In this document: piece by piece, positions 1 through 9,359 of the stretch | Position numbering within the stretch: the first letter of the stretch is position 1 | Layout of the letters: each line of letters opens with the position of its first letter | Source: DASZXJ01 sp035545895 | Lineage (GTDB): Bacteria > Planctomycetota > Phycisphaerae > Tepidisphaerales > Tepidisphaeraceae | Assembly: GCA_035545895.1 (NCBI GenBank) | Contig: DASZXJ010000027.1 | Coordinates: 1-52,453 of the forward strand | Length of the DNA stretch: 52,453 nucleotides | Direction: 5' to 3' | Notes under the pieces: model-generated | What the model saw: the letters and a program-made list of their open reading frames with translations, nothing else | Database searches by the model: none | Told to the model about the DNA's origin: nothing | Translations under genes and position numbers: made by a program

Positions 1-1
1 G

Positions 2-124
2 GTGCGCAGCGCCGAACCGCGAACCGGCGCAGCACTGGGACTGGCCGCAGCCCACGGCTTCGCCAGCGTCACGGCTGCCGATGCAAAGGGATGGTTCGAG
101 AAATGCGGCTACTGTGTACACTGA
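2..124 (+). pseudogene. C-terminal end of an IS630-type transposase, cut by the window edge
   Basis: The frame is open from the window edge to TGA at 122-124. The 40 visible residues contain an arginine/alanine-rich helix followed by DAKGWFEKCGY. From memory this matches the usual C-terminus of IS630-family DDE transposases (DARGWFxHCGY). The catalytic DDE residues lie outside the window, so I cannot tell whether the gene is intact. The following 230 bases to the DUF1844 gene hold no convincing gene. The family call rests on one short motif and is moderate at best. Confidence 0.5.
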
Positions 125-358
125 CCTGAAAACCGCTCTAATTTGTCGACGAAATGCGCCGAATATTCACACATCTGCCCATTTCCTCACGAGTCGTTTA
201 CACATCGCGAACGACGCCGCTAAAATGAATGAAGAAACTTCTTTGAAATAATTAGCGGATTGCGCGTCAATCATTCAATGCCGCGAAACCGTCGCGCTCG
301 GCGAGCCACATGAATCCCACGCCGTTCTTCGTCCCCTTCGCGGCCTTGCGACTTTCTA

Positions 359-784
359 TCAACTGATGTACTGCGAAGCCACATTCACATACCGCATGCG
401 AGCTTCATACAATGCCGAATCCAAAATGCGTTTTTCGTCTTCGTTCAAGTTGTTGGCGGTCTTTTCTTCAAGGACCGCCAATGTGTCGATGTGATGCTTG
501 GCCATGTCGAGATTGACGACCGGCTCGCTGCCGCGCACGGAAAGATCGCCAAGATAAAACAGCGCCTGCGTGACGATCGATTGCACAAGCGTGGCGAAAC
601 TGGGCGCGGGAATCTCGCGATGCCCCGCTTGCCTGGAATCGCGTGCCGAACGCGGCGACGACATGGCGCCACCGGTTGTCGGCTCAGCCGCCTTTTGCTG
701 CTGCTCAGCCAGCCGTCGCTTTTCTTCCTGCGCCTGTTTTTTCCAATCCGTGTCAATCTGAAGTGAAGGATTTTCGTCAGCCAT
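359..784 (-). CDS. DUF1844 family protein
   Basis: This is a 141-residue protein of unknown function. The C-terminal half (about 60-135) shows the DUF1844 pattern: FATLVQSIVTQALFYLGDL, then VNLDMAKHHIDTLAVLEEKT, then LNEDEKRILDSALYEARMRY. The first 60 residues are charged and low in complexity (QEEKRRLAEQQQK). I chose the ATG at 784 (MADENPSLQ) over a 25-residue upstream extension because the extension is basic, does not resemble the family, and 141 residues is the usual size. DUF1844 proteins are common in planctomycetes and some other phyla. The gene is convergent with the tRNA and is probably part of the host chromosome. Confidence 0.85.
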   Translation of the reverse strand: MADENPSLQIDTDWKKQAQEEKRRLAEQQQKAAEPTTGGAMSSPRSARDSRQAGHREIPAPSFATLVQSIVTQALFYLGDLSVRGSEPVVNLDMAKHHIDTLAVLEEKTANNLNEDEKRILDSALYEARMRYVNVASQYIS

Positions 785-899
785 GATACGGATTGTTCGC
801 TGGATGAATTGGTTTTGCAAGCCGGTGATCGACGACCCACTTCCGCGCGCGACCCCCAACCTTGACTTGGCTGAGCCCTGCCCTAAAATGCTGTTTGAT

Positions 900-973
<74 letters not shown>

Positions 974-974
974 C

Positions 975-994
975 TTCCCTTACTCAGGCAGAGC
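975..994 (+). repeat. Direct repeat copy 1 beside the tRNA (candidate att core)
   Basis: The 20-mer TTCCCTTACTCAGGCAGAGC starts two bases after the tRNA and includes the left arm of the tRNA terminator. It recurs at 19252-19271 with one mismatch. The two copies enclose the integrase, island A, the integrase relic and the RES/Xre pair. Confidence 0.55.
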
Positions 995-1026
995 CAACAA
1001 CTTATGGCTCTGCCTGAAGTCTTTTT
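984..1026 (+). terminator. Rho-independent terminator of tRNA-fMet
   Basis: A perfect 13-bp stem pairs 984-996 (TCAGGCAGAGCCA) with 1005-1017 (TGGCTCTGCCTGA) around an 8-base loop. It is followed by AGTCTTTTT. It ends the tRNA transcript ahead of the integrase gene. Confidence 0.85.
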
Positions 1027-1140
1027 AGGGGCTGGTCAAACCCGGCTTCCCCTAAACTTCCCCTGTGAATGAGCACTTCATGCAGAGCCTGCACAAATCA
1101 AGGTTCTGTTTGACCGGGCCGCATATCCCGGCAGAGGTGC

Positions 1141-2277
1141 ATGACCATGGCGAGTCTGCTCAAGCGCGGGAAGAAGCTTTACGTCCGCGTTTACGTCAAC
1201 GGCAAGCCGAAGGACATCTCGACGAAGACGTCGAGCCTTCAACTCGCCAAGAAATTCCTGCAAAAGATTGAGTACGAGAACGCCACGGGACAACTTGCGG
1301 CGGCGACCCACACGCCGCTGCCGAAGCTGCTCAGCGATTTCGTGTCCCACCTGAAAACCAAGCACCGGATCAAGTCTTTCAACAACGACTTGTCCCGGCT
1401 CAGGACGATCTTCGGGCCGTTGGTCCCCGAGCTCGAACTGGCACGCAAGGACGAATTGACGGGGGAAACTGAGGGGAAGCCGGCCTTGCCGGACGACCTG
1501 AAGCCCCCGCGCGTGGAAGCGGAGTATGCCGAGCAAATCTCTCCGCCTTTGATCAACCGCTACCTCGACCAGCGAGCGGCAAGAGTCGGGCCAAAGACAC
1601 TAAATGCCAACCGCGAGATACTCTATCGCTTGTTCACTTATGCGATTGAGCATCACGGGCTGATCTACCCGGACCCGCGGCTGAAGAACCCGGTGGATGG
1701 CGTCCGGCCGCGGAAACTCCCTGCCCAGGAGATACGGTTTCTCGACGCTGAGCAAATCAAGATGCAATTGGAAGCGGTAAAGGACGATGCTGTCTTTCGC
1801 ACGGCAGTGGCGATCCTCATCTACGCGGGTCTTCGACGAGAAGAGGCGCTGTGGCTGACGCGCGACGATTTGGACCGAAAGGCCGGTCTAATTCGCGTTC
1901 GGGCTAAGACGATTGATGGCGAATTCTGGCAACCCAAGACTGGACGTAACCGCACCGTGCCGATCGGAACGGCGCTCGCCGCAATCCTCGATGCGTTTAA
2001 GCCGCCGACCAGCCAGCTCTGGCTGTTACCCAGTCCTGGAGGCGTACGGTGGGACCCGGACAATTTCAGCCATAAGCTGGCCGATGTGAACACGAAGGCA
2101 AAGCTTCCATGGACCTGCCTGGACTTCCGCCATACGTTTGGGTCGATGTTGGCCCAAAGGGACGTGAGCCTGTACAAAATCAGCGCGATGATGGGAAACT
2201 CTCCGGAAATATGCCGACGACACTATGCGGCCCTGATTCCTGATGAGTTTGTCGGTGACGTGAATTTTGCCGCATGA
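1141..2277 (+). CDS. Tyrosine recombinase/integrase
   Basis: This 378-residue phage-type integrase catalyses site-specific integration and excision. An N-terminal AP2-like arm-binding region (about 1-60, with a basic KRGKKLYVRVYVNGKPK stretch) is followed by a core-binding SAM-like domain (about 65-180). The catalytic domain carries the first arginine in AGLRREEALWL (about 231), RHTFGSMLAQ for the second histidine/arginine box (about 330), and the nucleophile Tyr362 in RRHYAAL. The length is normal and no frame break is seen. Its position just after tRNA-fMet is typical for an island integrase. A degenerate relative of its last 80 codons and 3-prime flank lies at 17795-18045. Confidence 0.93.
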   Translation: MTMASLLKRGKKLYVRVYVNGKPKDISTKTSSLQLAKKFLQKIEYENATGQLAAATHTPLPKLLSDFVSHLKTKHRIKSFNNDLSRLRTIFGPLVPELELARKDELTGETEGKPALPDDLKPPRVEAEYAEQISPPLINRYLDQRAARVGPKTLNANREILYRLFTYAIEHHGLIYPDPRLKNPVDGVRPRKLPAQEIRFLDAEQIKMQLEAVKDDAVFRTAVAILIYAGLRREEALWLTRDDLDRKAGLIRVRAKTIDGEFWQPKTGRNRTVPIGTALAAILDAFKPPTSQLWLLPSPGGVRWDPDNFSHKLADVNTKAKLPWTCLDFRHTFGSMLAQRDVSLYKISAMMGNSPEICRRHYAALIPDEFVGDVNFAA

Positions 2278-2367
2278 CTGAGCCACGGCATTCTGTTTTT
2301 TTTCAATAGGGAAGTCTGATGGATCATAGACGATGTCCTTGGATCACCATAGAAGCACAACTCGGGG

Positions 2368-2700
2368 TCAGCGTGCCGATACACCTAGCAAAGCGTGTAG
2401 GAAGCAGGCGAAGTCGCCAATACGTTTGCGATCTTCCCCAAGGAGCTTGCGCCAAGCAATGTCTTCTCCGGCTCGGCTCATGTTGCGACTGAGGATGTCG
2501 CACGCCGCTATTAGGCTGTTATGGCAGTTTGTCCGATCGGACTCCAACGCCATCCTGCCGTCGACGTCGGCGAGAACCCAATCAACACGAAGTCGAGCAT
2601 AACGCGCGGCCGTAGCGACAACATCATCCCTCAAGTCAGTCAAAGATGTTTCGCGGATCTGGCGGTAAATCTCTGTGGCAGCATCGTAGTCCATGGTCAA
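2368..2700 (-). CDS. Small hypothetical protein, last gene of the island A operon
   Basis: This is a 110-residue, mostly helical protein that I do not recognise. It has no signal peptide or membrane segment. It follows the receiver-domain gene by 23 bases on the same strand, so it is probably co-transcribed. A start at the second methionine (2694, MDYDAATEIYRQ) is equally possible. The 90 bases between it and the integrase, which converges on it, contain only a T-rich tract after the integrase stop. Confidence 0.6.
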   Translation of the reverse strand: MTMDYDAATEIYRQIRETSLTDLRDDVVATAARYARLRVDWVLADVDGRMALESDRTNCHNSLIAACDILSRNMSRAGEDIAWRKLLGEDRKRIGDFACFLHALLGVSAR

Positions 2701-2723
2701 TCCAATGCAGCGTCTATCGCTCG

Positions 2724-4283
2724 TTACAGCGCCAGTACCAAGTCAGGATGCATTCTTCTGCGAACTTCGTCAGGGTGAATCCGTTGTGACGTCGCGACAT
2801 CAACGAGAAAACGATCGATAGCGGCTCGTAGTTCTGACATATCGGCAATCTTCGTCGCAGTTTTGCCTTTTTCGATTTTCCAGTGCGTATTTCGCGCTAG
2901 CGCTCGAGCAGCACCCTTACCCGTGTCATAGGTGGGGACGGACAGAGTCTTCGCGCTCGTTTTATCATCGGTAGTCTCACAGAGTGGCCTGAAGAGACGG
3001 GTCACATGATCCAGGTTGACGTGCTGGTCCCAGGTGCCCCGGCAAGCTGCTATTAGCGAGCTTGTGCCGCACACACCACGCGTAATCTCCGTCCCCCGTG
3101 TGATATCCACAATGACGGTGTCCGCTTCACTGTGTACATCATCCTCACGCGTTTCAAGCACTTGAGAACAATTGGCGGCGATCTCGGCTTCGGGCACACT
3201 GCAAAGATAGGCTCGGTGGCAGGCTTCCAGAACAACTAGCATCGCGATAACACAGGTCGCCGCATCTGCGTCCTGCCAATTGATCCAGTTCTCAAGCTTT
3301 TCAGATTGCAACTTCCGGCCGCTCAGTGCCGCAAGCGCACGAATGTCCTCCTCCTCTTGGATTTCACCATCGCGCAGTAGGCGGACCGGCCAGAGGTTTA
3401 GCAATTCGTGAAATACGTTATAAACTGAATCCGTATGTGTGAGGATTAACTCGTGCCACTTCCCCGTACTCAAGGTGGTGCAAAACTCCGTGAGGGTCGC
3501 CTGGGCAGAAGCGAAATCAAACACTTCATTGAGACTCATATCAGCGAAAAGCGCCGTGGTAGGAATGGACCGGTCACAGTTTAGAGCCAAACCATCACCC
3601 GCGAAGTTTAACGCTTGATGAAGCTCAGTTGAGGTTTTGGAATCGCCCGCGCGCTTGCGAAGGCCAATCCATTCCAAATAGCCCGAACCCGTCAACTGAC
3701 CTGCTTCTGCTAATAATGTCAGCCCTTTCCGGTACGATTTGGCAACGATCGACAGAAGGCTCCTGGTATCAGACGCACTACTCTTCAGGCCGCCTGCAAG
3801 TTCCCTCTCAAGAATCGCCGGCTCGGACTTCCACATCTCCATTACGGCGGCAACGATGGGCCCGAGCTTTGGATCCTTCCGCGCCATCTCAAGCAGCGGC
3901 GCATCACAGAACGCCGAACATGGAATTACGCGACAGAAGTGTCCCAACGCGCGGAGATCCTTGCTCACGCTCATCGATTGCAGCAGGCCGGCGGCCGGCG
4001 CATCAAGAGCAGCACGGACAACATCGTCCGTTTCAGACGTCCCGGCCGCGGACATGTCCCAGTCAGCTAGGACAGCGTCAGGAAACCATTTGCCGTTGAA
4101 GACAAGGTCGCGCATCCGGCTAGGCGTTCGGCAATGCCGAATGTCGAACAGACCCTCCAGCTTTCGGCGTAACACCGGATTGATGTCTCCGGGGAGCGAG
4201 TCGTGATCGTCCAACCAGAGAAGGTTAAATGTCGACTGCGCATTCTTTGGACTTACTAGCGATCGATATGCGTCATCTGCCAT
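2724..4283 (-). CDS. Receiver-domain response regulator-like protein with unknown output
   Basis: This protein has 519 residues. The first 130 residues look like a CheY-type receiver: FNLLWLDDHDSL (acidic pair near 25-26), then PDAVLADWDM (candidate phospho-acceptor Asp near 74) and a beta-4-like RVIPCSAF. The remaining 390 residues are helical, have no membrane segment, and match no output domain I know. The ATG at 4283 is supported by GGAGG eight bases upstream. It starts 19 bases after the sensor-like gene ends, so the two form a plausible two-component pair. The receiver call is based on motif spacing only and is moderate. DNA binding is not evident. Confidence 0.65.
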   Translation of the reverse strand: MADDAYRSLVSPKNAQSTFNLLWLDDHDSLPGDINPVLRRKLEGLFDIRHCRTPSRMRDLVFNGKWFPDAVLADWDMSAAGTSETDDVVRAALDAPAAGLLQSMSVSKDLRALGHFCRVIPCSAFCDAPLLEMARKDPKLGPIVAAVMEMWKSEPAILERELAGGLKSSASDTRSLLSIVAKSYRKGLTLLAEAGQLTGSGYLEWIGLRKRAGDSKTSTELHQALNFAGDGLALNCDRSIPTTALFADMSLNEVFDFASAQATLTEFCTTLSTGKWHELILTHTDSVYNVFHELLNLWPVRLLRDGEIQEEEDIRALAALSGRKLQSEKLENWINWQDADAATCVIAMLVVLEACHRAYLCSVPEAEIAANCSQVLETREDDVHSEADTVIVDITRGTEITRGVCGTSSLIAACRGTWDQHVNLDHVTRLFRPLCETTDDKTSAKTLSVPTYDTGKGAARALARNTHWKIEKGKTATKIADMSELRAAIDRFLVDVATSQRIHPDEVRRRMHPDLVLAL

Positions 4284-4302
4284 CGGATGCCTCCTAATGG
4301 GG

Positions 4303-6594
4303 TCAGTCTCTCAACGGCTTTACAAATACCTCTCGGTCAATTACGCGAAACATCACTTCTCGAAGTCGGAGGTTTGTTATGTAACGATCCACCGGGCGCG
4401 GAATTGTAATCTCAAATGGCGGACGATGCTGACAGTTGCTGTCACCACCCTGACGACTAAGGCGAATCAACGTGGCTAGAAAGGTTCTCCGCCTTCGTCC
4501 CGCAGCATTGGCTGCGGTTGAGTGAGGCAACACCCATAGCCCGTTTTCGTCCTGCTCATAGCGTCCATGGAACTGTGTCTGTAATGTGTTGCTGATGCTA
4601 AGCTCGATATCTTGCCGATCATCAGCGCATCTCGTAGCGGTCACAATGCATCGGCGTCCTTGATTGTCTGACTCCGAGTGGATGCAGACATTTCGGAAGA
4701 TCTCAAATATTAAGGCGCGTATGAATTCCGGCCGCAGATAATCATTTGACACGTCCAAAGCCGCCAAATCGGATTGGTTCGCGTAATCAATGCTCAACTC
4801 ACGATGAGTGGAAATCTGTGCCTCGCGCCGAGCCTCTTCCACGACGTCTCTTAGCGAATAGGAGTGTGTGGTCTGCCAACGATCTGCCGGCAGTACCCAG
4901 CCATCCGCAGTGACGCGCATCAATTGTACAATTAGAGTTGCCGAGGCAAGAGTCGACGCGGTGCCGGTAAGGAAGTCGCAAAAAAATTGTTCAGATTCGA
5001 TGTCTCGTTCGTCGGCAAGCTTTAGCTCGAACTTTGCTATCCGATCTCCGGATTTGTTAAGAGCGGTGTAATCATGTAGCACATCATGAATCTTTATTGA
5101 TGGCAGCAAGTTCGAAAGGATGTGAGCCACGTTGTAATAAGTGTCAGTGGAGGCGCGTAGCGAGATAAGTTCGACACTGCTATGCAATGCTTGCAGGCGG
5201 GCAGTTACATCTTCTTGGGTTATTTGGCTTGGCCACGCAATGCGCGGGGTCCAGAATAGATTTGTCTCCAGCTCAACTCGAAACGGCAGTGACGAAGTGT
5301 GATTTGGCTCGGATGCACGGAACTGCAATCTTGGAAACGGCCAGTATCGACACAATTGCTTGCAGGCGCCATTCGTGTTCGCTAGGCGATCTTCGTCCGA
5401 ACTATTAAACAGGTGTTTTCGCAAAATGACGTCGAGAACCGCGTAATACGATTCGATCGCGGCCTGACGGATCAAGGCGTCAATGCTCGGGGCCAAGTCA
5501 CGATAGATGTAGTAGAGGTGTGACCAAGCGACATCGTCTTCAGTTGGCTTCACCATTGTAAAAAGGCAAAGCCACGGCGTTCCGTCGACGTGTACCGGCC
5601 AGTAGAAAAGATCGTCACCGATTGCGTCTAGGCTAGTAAAGAGATGTACTTCCAACTCATCGCGTCGCCGGTCGGTAGTCGCCGATAGCCCCCGAAAGGA
5701 TCTGGCGTATGCGTTGAGGTCAGTTCTATCAATCGCTCGGTCAGATGCCCGGCTCAGATCGACGCAGCCAGATTCAAAGATGGAATCCGAAACAGATCGT
5801 GCCGTCACGGACAAGGGTGCTTCGAGTTGGTCTGATTCCTGCGAATTGGAACGCTGATTGAGCGCTATGAGTTGTCGTTGCGTGAATAGGTAATGGGCGG
5901 TGTAATCAAACCGGTTGAACTCCCTTTGTTTCCCTTCCACAGGGCGTGGTTGAACAACGCGAGGTACGTCAACCGGGGTGCGCACTATCGTCAAGAGGTT
6001 AGCTCCGAACCTCTGCTCTCCATGATCCCGGCGAAACGCAGCAACGTGACTTACTTGGTCGAGTGCGCGACCGAGGTGTCGGCGCAAGTGTTGCTGAGAT
6101 AACTCTCTGACCGTTTCATCTACGCCAGGAACGGATTCGGGCGCCTTATCCTCCAATGGTTTACATGTGGCGAGAACCGCTGCCATAGCTTCGCGTTGCC
6201 CTTGGTCTAAACATGCGAAGATATTCCTCAATATGTCGGGTTTGGCGGTTGGCAGTCCTGTGCTCGATGGTCGCTCATGCACCGAAATCTCCATCGATTC
6301 GCACTCGGCTCGATCAATTTGGAGGGAATTAGGGAATGAATTCTCTAATCCATACCAGCGACGATCGTTTTCCGTCAGAGCGGAGAGGACACGAGTTGGA
6401 TTTGTCTGCGGCCAACGGATAGTAACCCAAACTGGACGTGAATACGCGAGTGACAGCCATGAGAGTACGCGAAGCGCGGCCAAGCCATTGTGTTGGTCAG
6501 AGTGCTTTGCGACTGTGGCGGCGATGGCGTCTGCGACGCGCTGTTCACGCTTTAGGGCAGTGCATGGTTCCCGCATAGATGATCCGTGTGCCAA
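4303..6594 (-). CDS. Large sensor protein with a degenerate GHKL-type ATPase domain
   Basis: This is a 763-residue soluble protein. Near residue 630 the segment RALIFEIFRNVCIHSES resembles the N-box of histidine-kinase ATPases (E-I-x-x-N). It is followed by a strand pair ending in IELSISNTLQ, where a G1 box (DxGxG) would be expected. Clear G1/G2 glycine boxes and an H-box are missing, so kinase activity is uncertain. The region at 1-550 has no recognisable domain and no membrane segment. The start could be 6594 or 6576. It sits between the ABC transporter genes and the receiver-domain gene, which supports a role in signalling. An inactive GHKL sensor or scaffold is an alternative. Confidence 0.6.
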   Translation of the reverse strand: MAHGSSMREPCTALKREQRVADAIAATVAKHSDQHNGLAALRVLSWLSLAYSRPVWVTIRWPQTNPTRVLSALTENDRRWYGLENSFPNSLQIDRAECESMEISVHERPSSTGLPTAKPDILRNIFACLDQGQREAMAAVLATCKPLEDKAPESVPGVDETVRELSQQHLRRHLGRALDQVSHVAAFRRDHGEQRFGANLLTIVRTPVDVPRVVQPRPVEGKQREFNRFDYTAHYLFTQRQLIALNQRSNSQESDQLEAPLSVTARSVSDSIFESGCVDLSRASDRAIDRTDLNAYARSFRGLSATTDRRRDELEVHLFTSLDAIGDDLFYWPVHVDGTPWLCLFTMVKPTEDDVAWSHLYYIYRDLAPSIDALIRQAAIESYYAVLDVILRKHLFNSSDEDRLANTNGACKQLCRYWPFPRLQFRASEPNHTSSLPFRVELETNLFWTPRIAWPSQITQEDVTARLQALHSSVELISLRASTDTYYNVAHILSNLLPSIKIHDVLHDYTALNKSGDRIAKFELKLADERDIESEQFFCDFLTGTASTLASATLIVQLMRVTADGWVLPADRWQTTHSYSLRDVVEEARREAQISTHRELSIDYANQSDLAALDVSNDYLRPEFIRALIFEIFRNVCIHSESDNQGRRCIVTATRCADDRQDIELSISNTLQTQFHGRYEQDENGLWVLPHSTAANAAGRRRRTFLATLIRLSRQGGDSNCQHRPPFEITIPRPVDRYITNLRLREVMFRVIDREVFVKPLRD

Positions 6595-6621
6595 GTTTTG
6601 GAAACAACGCGTTGCTGCCTT

Positions 6622-7380
6622 TCATACCGAGCGCGACGCCATCGGCGGGCTGTGATTTGGAACTCTCGCTTGTTCGGTAAGCACACCTTCGGTTATCCGA
6701 ACCCGTCGTGCTCCCAACACCGCTGAATGCTCAAGATCATGTGTGATATGCAACAGGCTGCGACCGCTTGCATTCAATCGTTGAAGCTTCTGTAAGCACA
6801 GCGCCTCGTTTGCTTCATCTAAAGCGGCAAATGGCTCGTCCAAAAGAATAAGGGGCACCATTCTCAACTCGGCGATTAACAGCGTGAGGAATTGTCGCTG
6901 TCCAGCGGACAGCGTGTCAACTCGTTGTTTCAATCGATCTTCAAGATGGGCTTCTGTCAAGAGCGCCGCGTATTGATCGCGCAAGGTGACTCTCGACGCG
7001 CGATGAGATTCGACACGCGCATCGGCCACAAGTAGATTCTCAAGTACGGTCAGATCTGGCGCTGTCCCGAGCAGCGGGTTTTGGTTGACATAGAAGACAG
7101 TGCGTGCGATCTCCGCCGGTCGAAGTATGTTGTTCGGGCGGCCGAACAAATGAATCTCACCGTGATCCAGCGATTGTTGCGCAGCAATGGCACGAAGGAA
7201 TGTAGACTTCCCGGAACCGTTCGGCCCCTCGATCATTGCCCAATCACCAACGGCGAGAACAAAATTGATACAGCGGAGAGCTTCCACTCGCTGTCCCCAA
7301 CGACTGAAGGTGCATCTAATCCCTCGGCACTCTATTGCGGCCGCTTGATTTCCGTCGTTGTTGGATACCTGGATGCTCAA
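6622..7380 (-). CDS. ABC transporter ATP-binding protein (TrpZ-type)
   Basis: This 252-residue ATPase powers a membrane importer from the cytoplasmic face. All ABC motifs are present: Walker A GPNGSGKST (52-60), Q-loop VNQNPLLG (about 98-105), signature LSAGQ (157-161), Walker B LILLDEP (177-183) and switch His214. The start is TTG at 7380. It overlaps the permease stop as TTGA, indicating translational coupling, and no other start precedes the Walker A motif. With the next two genes it forms a complete importer of the tryptophan/tyrosine (TrpXYZ, PF04392-linked) class. The substrate is not shown by the sequence. Confidence 0.9.
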   Translation of the reverse strand: MSIQVSNNDGNQAAAIECRGIRCTFSRWGQRVEALRCINFVLAVGDWAMIEGPNGSGKSTFLRAIAAQQSLDHGEIHLFGRPNNILRPAEIARTVFYVNQNPLLGTAPDLTVLENLLVADARVESHRASRVTLRDQYAALLTEAHLEDRLKQRVDTLSAGQRQFLTLLIAELRMVPLILLDEPFAALDEANEALCLQKLQRLNASGRSLLHITHDLEHSAVLGARRVRITEGVLTEQARVPNHSPPMASRSV

Positions 7381-8294
7381 TCGAACTCCCGACCAGCGAT
7401 AAGCGATCGGTCATTGGTCAATTTGGCAGCCACCAACACCAGCACAATGACGGCGGTTGCGAGTTTTAGGTCCGTTGGCGAAATACCCGCGCGCAATGCC
7501 CAAACTGTCACGCACTGAAACAGCGAGCTCCCCACGACCCCTGCAACGACGACGAACACAACGTAATTGTCGAACAGACGCTTTGGTAGAATAACCTCGC
7601 CAAGTGTCATCGCTGCCAAACATAGCACCAAGACGCCCTGACCCAAGGAGATATCTGCGAATCCCTGGTTCATCGCAAGAGCTACGCCAGAAAGTGCTGC
7701 AAGTGAATTCGTCATGGCCAAGCCGACAATGAGATAAAGCGAGGTATTTAGTCCAATTGATCTGGCATAGGTGGGATTGGAGCCAACTGCGCGCAACTTC
7801 GTCCCGATGCGTGTAACTAAAAGCAATACGACAACTGCGCAGCCCGCAAGTACAGTAAGCGAGAGCAGTCCAAGCAATCCAAGGTGCATCGAGCCGATAA
7901 ATGCGAAGCCGCGCGCGGTATCGAGAGGGTTTCCGTGGCTAAGCAATCCAATGTTCGGACCGCCCATGACACGAAGCATAACCGAGTATGTCACGGAAAC
8001 GACGATAATGCCTGCGAGAAACTTGTTTAGCCGGAAGCGGGCATGAAGCAATGCGGTCAAGGCGCCGGCCATGGCACCGGCAAAGGCGGCAACGATTACG
8101 GCGATCCAAAGCGGCATGCCTGCTACAGTACACGCGGCGTACGTCGCAGCGCCTAGCGGCAAAGAGCCCTCCACCGTCACATCGGGAAAGTGAAGGAGGC
8201 GAAATGCCACGGCTAGCGCAACGACGGCCCATGCGAGGATGAGCCCATTGATCAGGCCAACATCGAGGATCACTGTGATGGTGTTGCCACTCAT
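7377..8294 (-). CDS. ABC transporter permease (TrpY-type)
   Basis: This is a 305-residue integral membrane protein with about eight to nine hydrophobic segments. It resembles the branched-chain-amino-acid/TrpXYZ permease class, including the typical GSNPTYARSIGLNTSLYLIVGLA stretch around residues 170-195. It would form the membrane channel for the periplasmic binding lipoprotein encoded upstream. Its stop overlaps the ATPase start, and its own start overlaps the binding-protein stop by four bases, so the three genes form one translation-coupled unit. A single permease gene implies a homodimer. Confidence 0.85.
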   Translation of the reverse strand: MSGNTITVILDVGLINGLILAWAVVALAVAFRLLHFPDVTVEGSLPLGAATYAACTVAGMPLWIAVIVAAFAGAMAGALTALLHARFRLNKFLAGIIVVSVTYSVMLRVMGGPNIGLLSHGNPLDTARGFAFIGSMHLGLLGLLSLTVLAGCAVVVLLLVTRIGTKLRAVGSNPTYARSIGLNTSLYLIVGLAMTNSLAALSGVALAMNQGFADISLGQGVLVLCLAAMTLGEVILPKRLFDNYVVFVVVAGVVGSSLFQCVTVWALRAGISPTDLKLATAVIVLVLVAAKLTNDRSLIAGREFD

Positions 8295-9301
8295 GGAATG
8301 GTATTGAATATTTTCGTTGCACGTTTTAGAACGGTGTCTGGAATCTTGACGCCCATTCGTTCAGCAGCGGCGGTATTGAGATACAGTTCGGCGCCCGACG
8401 CAACTACTACGGGCAAATTGCGTTCGCCATTGAGCGTTTTGATAGTTAGATCGCCCGTGTCGCGGCCGAGTTGTTTATAGCCAACTGAAACGGCACCGAT
8501 CCCGCCTTTCTCTACGGTACCAGAATCGCCGACAAACAGCGGAATCTTTCGATCGACCGCTACCTTGACCGCTCCAGCAACACCAGCGATAACTGTGTTG
8601 TCGCTGGATAGAAACAACACATCGACCTTGTCGGCGATTGCAGCCGCAGCCCCATATACTTCGCCTGTCGAATTTGCAGGCGCTTCCACCACTTCAAATC
8701 CGTTCTTCGGCGCTAGTTCGCGAATGCGCTCGATTCCATATTTTGATGCGGCTTCGCCGGGATTATAGAGTACGCCAAGGCGCTTCGCGTTAGGCACCAG
8801 TTCTCGAATCAATTTAATTTGATCTTCATAAGGCCAAGCATCTGATGTGCCGGTGACTTTCTCTTCCGCCGTCTTGAGTGATTTCACAACACCGGCGCCG
8901 ACGGGGTCCGTGACCGCCGCGAATACAACGGGCACCCGTGAGTTCTTCACTACGGCCTGCGCCATCGGAGTGGTGATTGCGACAATAACGTCGGCGTCCG
9001 ACGCAGATAGTTCCGAGGCAATCGTTGCAGCAAGTTGAGTTTGCCCGTTTGCGTTGCGCTCAATCAACGTTAGGTTCTTGCCCTGTTCGTAACCAGCTTC
9101 CTTCAGCTTTTCCTTAACGCCGTCGCTAACTTGATCAAGCGCTGGATGCGACATGAGTGTCGCTATCGCAACCGTTTTGTTCTTCTTCGGTGGGGTTGTC
9201 GCCGATGAAGAAGATGAACTCTGACTCCTGTCGCAACCTTGCCCGAGCAGTGCCCCGAGTAACATGACCAGAAGACAAGCGATTTTTCCTGTTTTTTTCA
9301 C
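8291..9301 (-). CDS. ABC transporter substrate-binding lipoprotein (TrpX-type, PF04392)
   Basis: This is a 336-residue exported binding protein. I start it at GTG 9301 because GAGG lies about nine bases upstream and the product then begins MKKTGKIACLLVMLLG, a clean signal peptide ending in a lipobox-like LGQGC. A serine-rich linker follows. The body has two lobes: VAIATLMSHPALDQVSDGVKE and VPVVFAAVTDPVGAG are characteristic of the ABC_sub_bind family (PF04392), which includes TrpX. Ligands of characterised members are aromatic amino acids, but the ligand here is unknown. An upstream in-frame extension to 9460 overlaps the radical SAM gene and is rejected. Confidence 0.88.
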   Translation of the reverse strand: MKKTGKIACLLVMLLGALLGQGCDRSQSSSSSSATTPPKKNKTVAIATLMSHPALDQVSDGVKEKLKEAGYEQGKNLTLIERNANGQTQLAATIASELSASDADVIVAITTPMAQAVVKNSRVPVVFAAVTDPVGAGVVKSLKTAEEKVTGTSDAWPYEDQIKLIRELVPNAKRLGVLYNPGEAASKYGIERIRELAPKNGFEVVEAPANSTGEVYGAAAAIADKVDVLFLSSDNTVIAGVAGAVKVAVDRKIPLFVGDSGTVEKGGIGAVSVGYKQLGRDTGDLTIKTLNGERNLPVVVASGAELYLNTAAAERMGVKIPDTVLKRATKIFNTIP

Positions 9302-9359
9302 TTCTGTTTTCCTCACTCTAATTTGGCGCAAATCATCCTGTCGAAGCCCGCGCGTCGCT

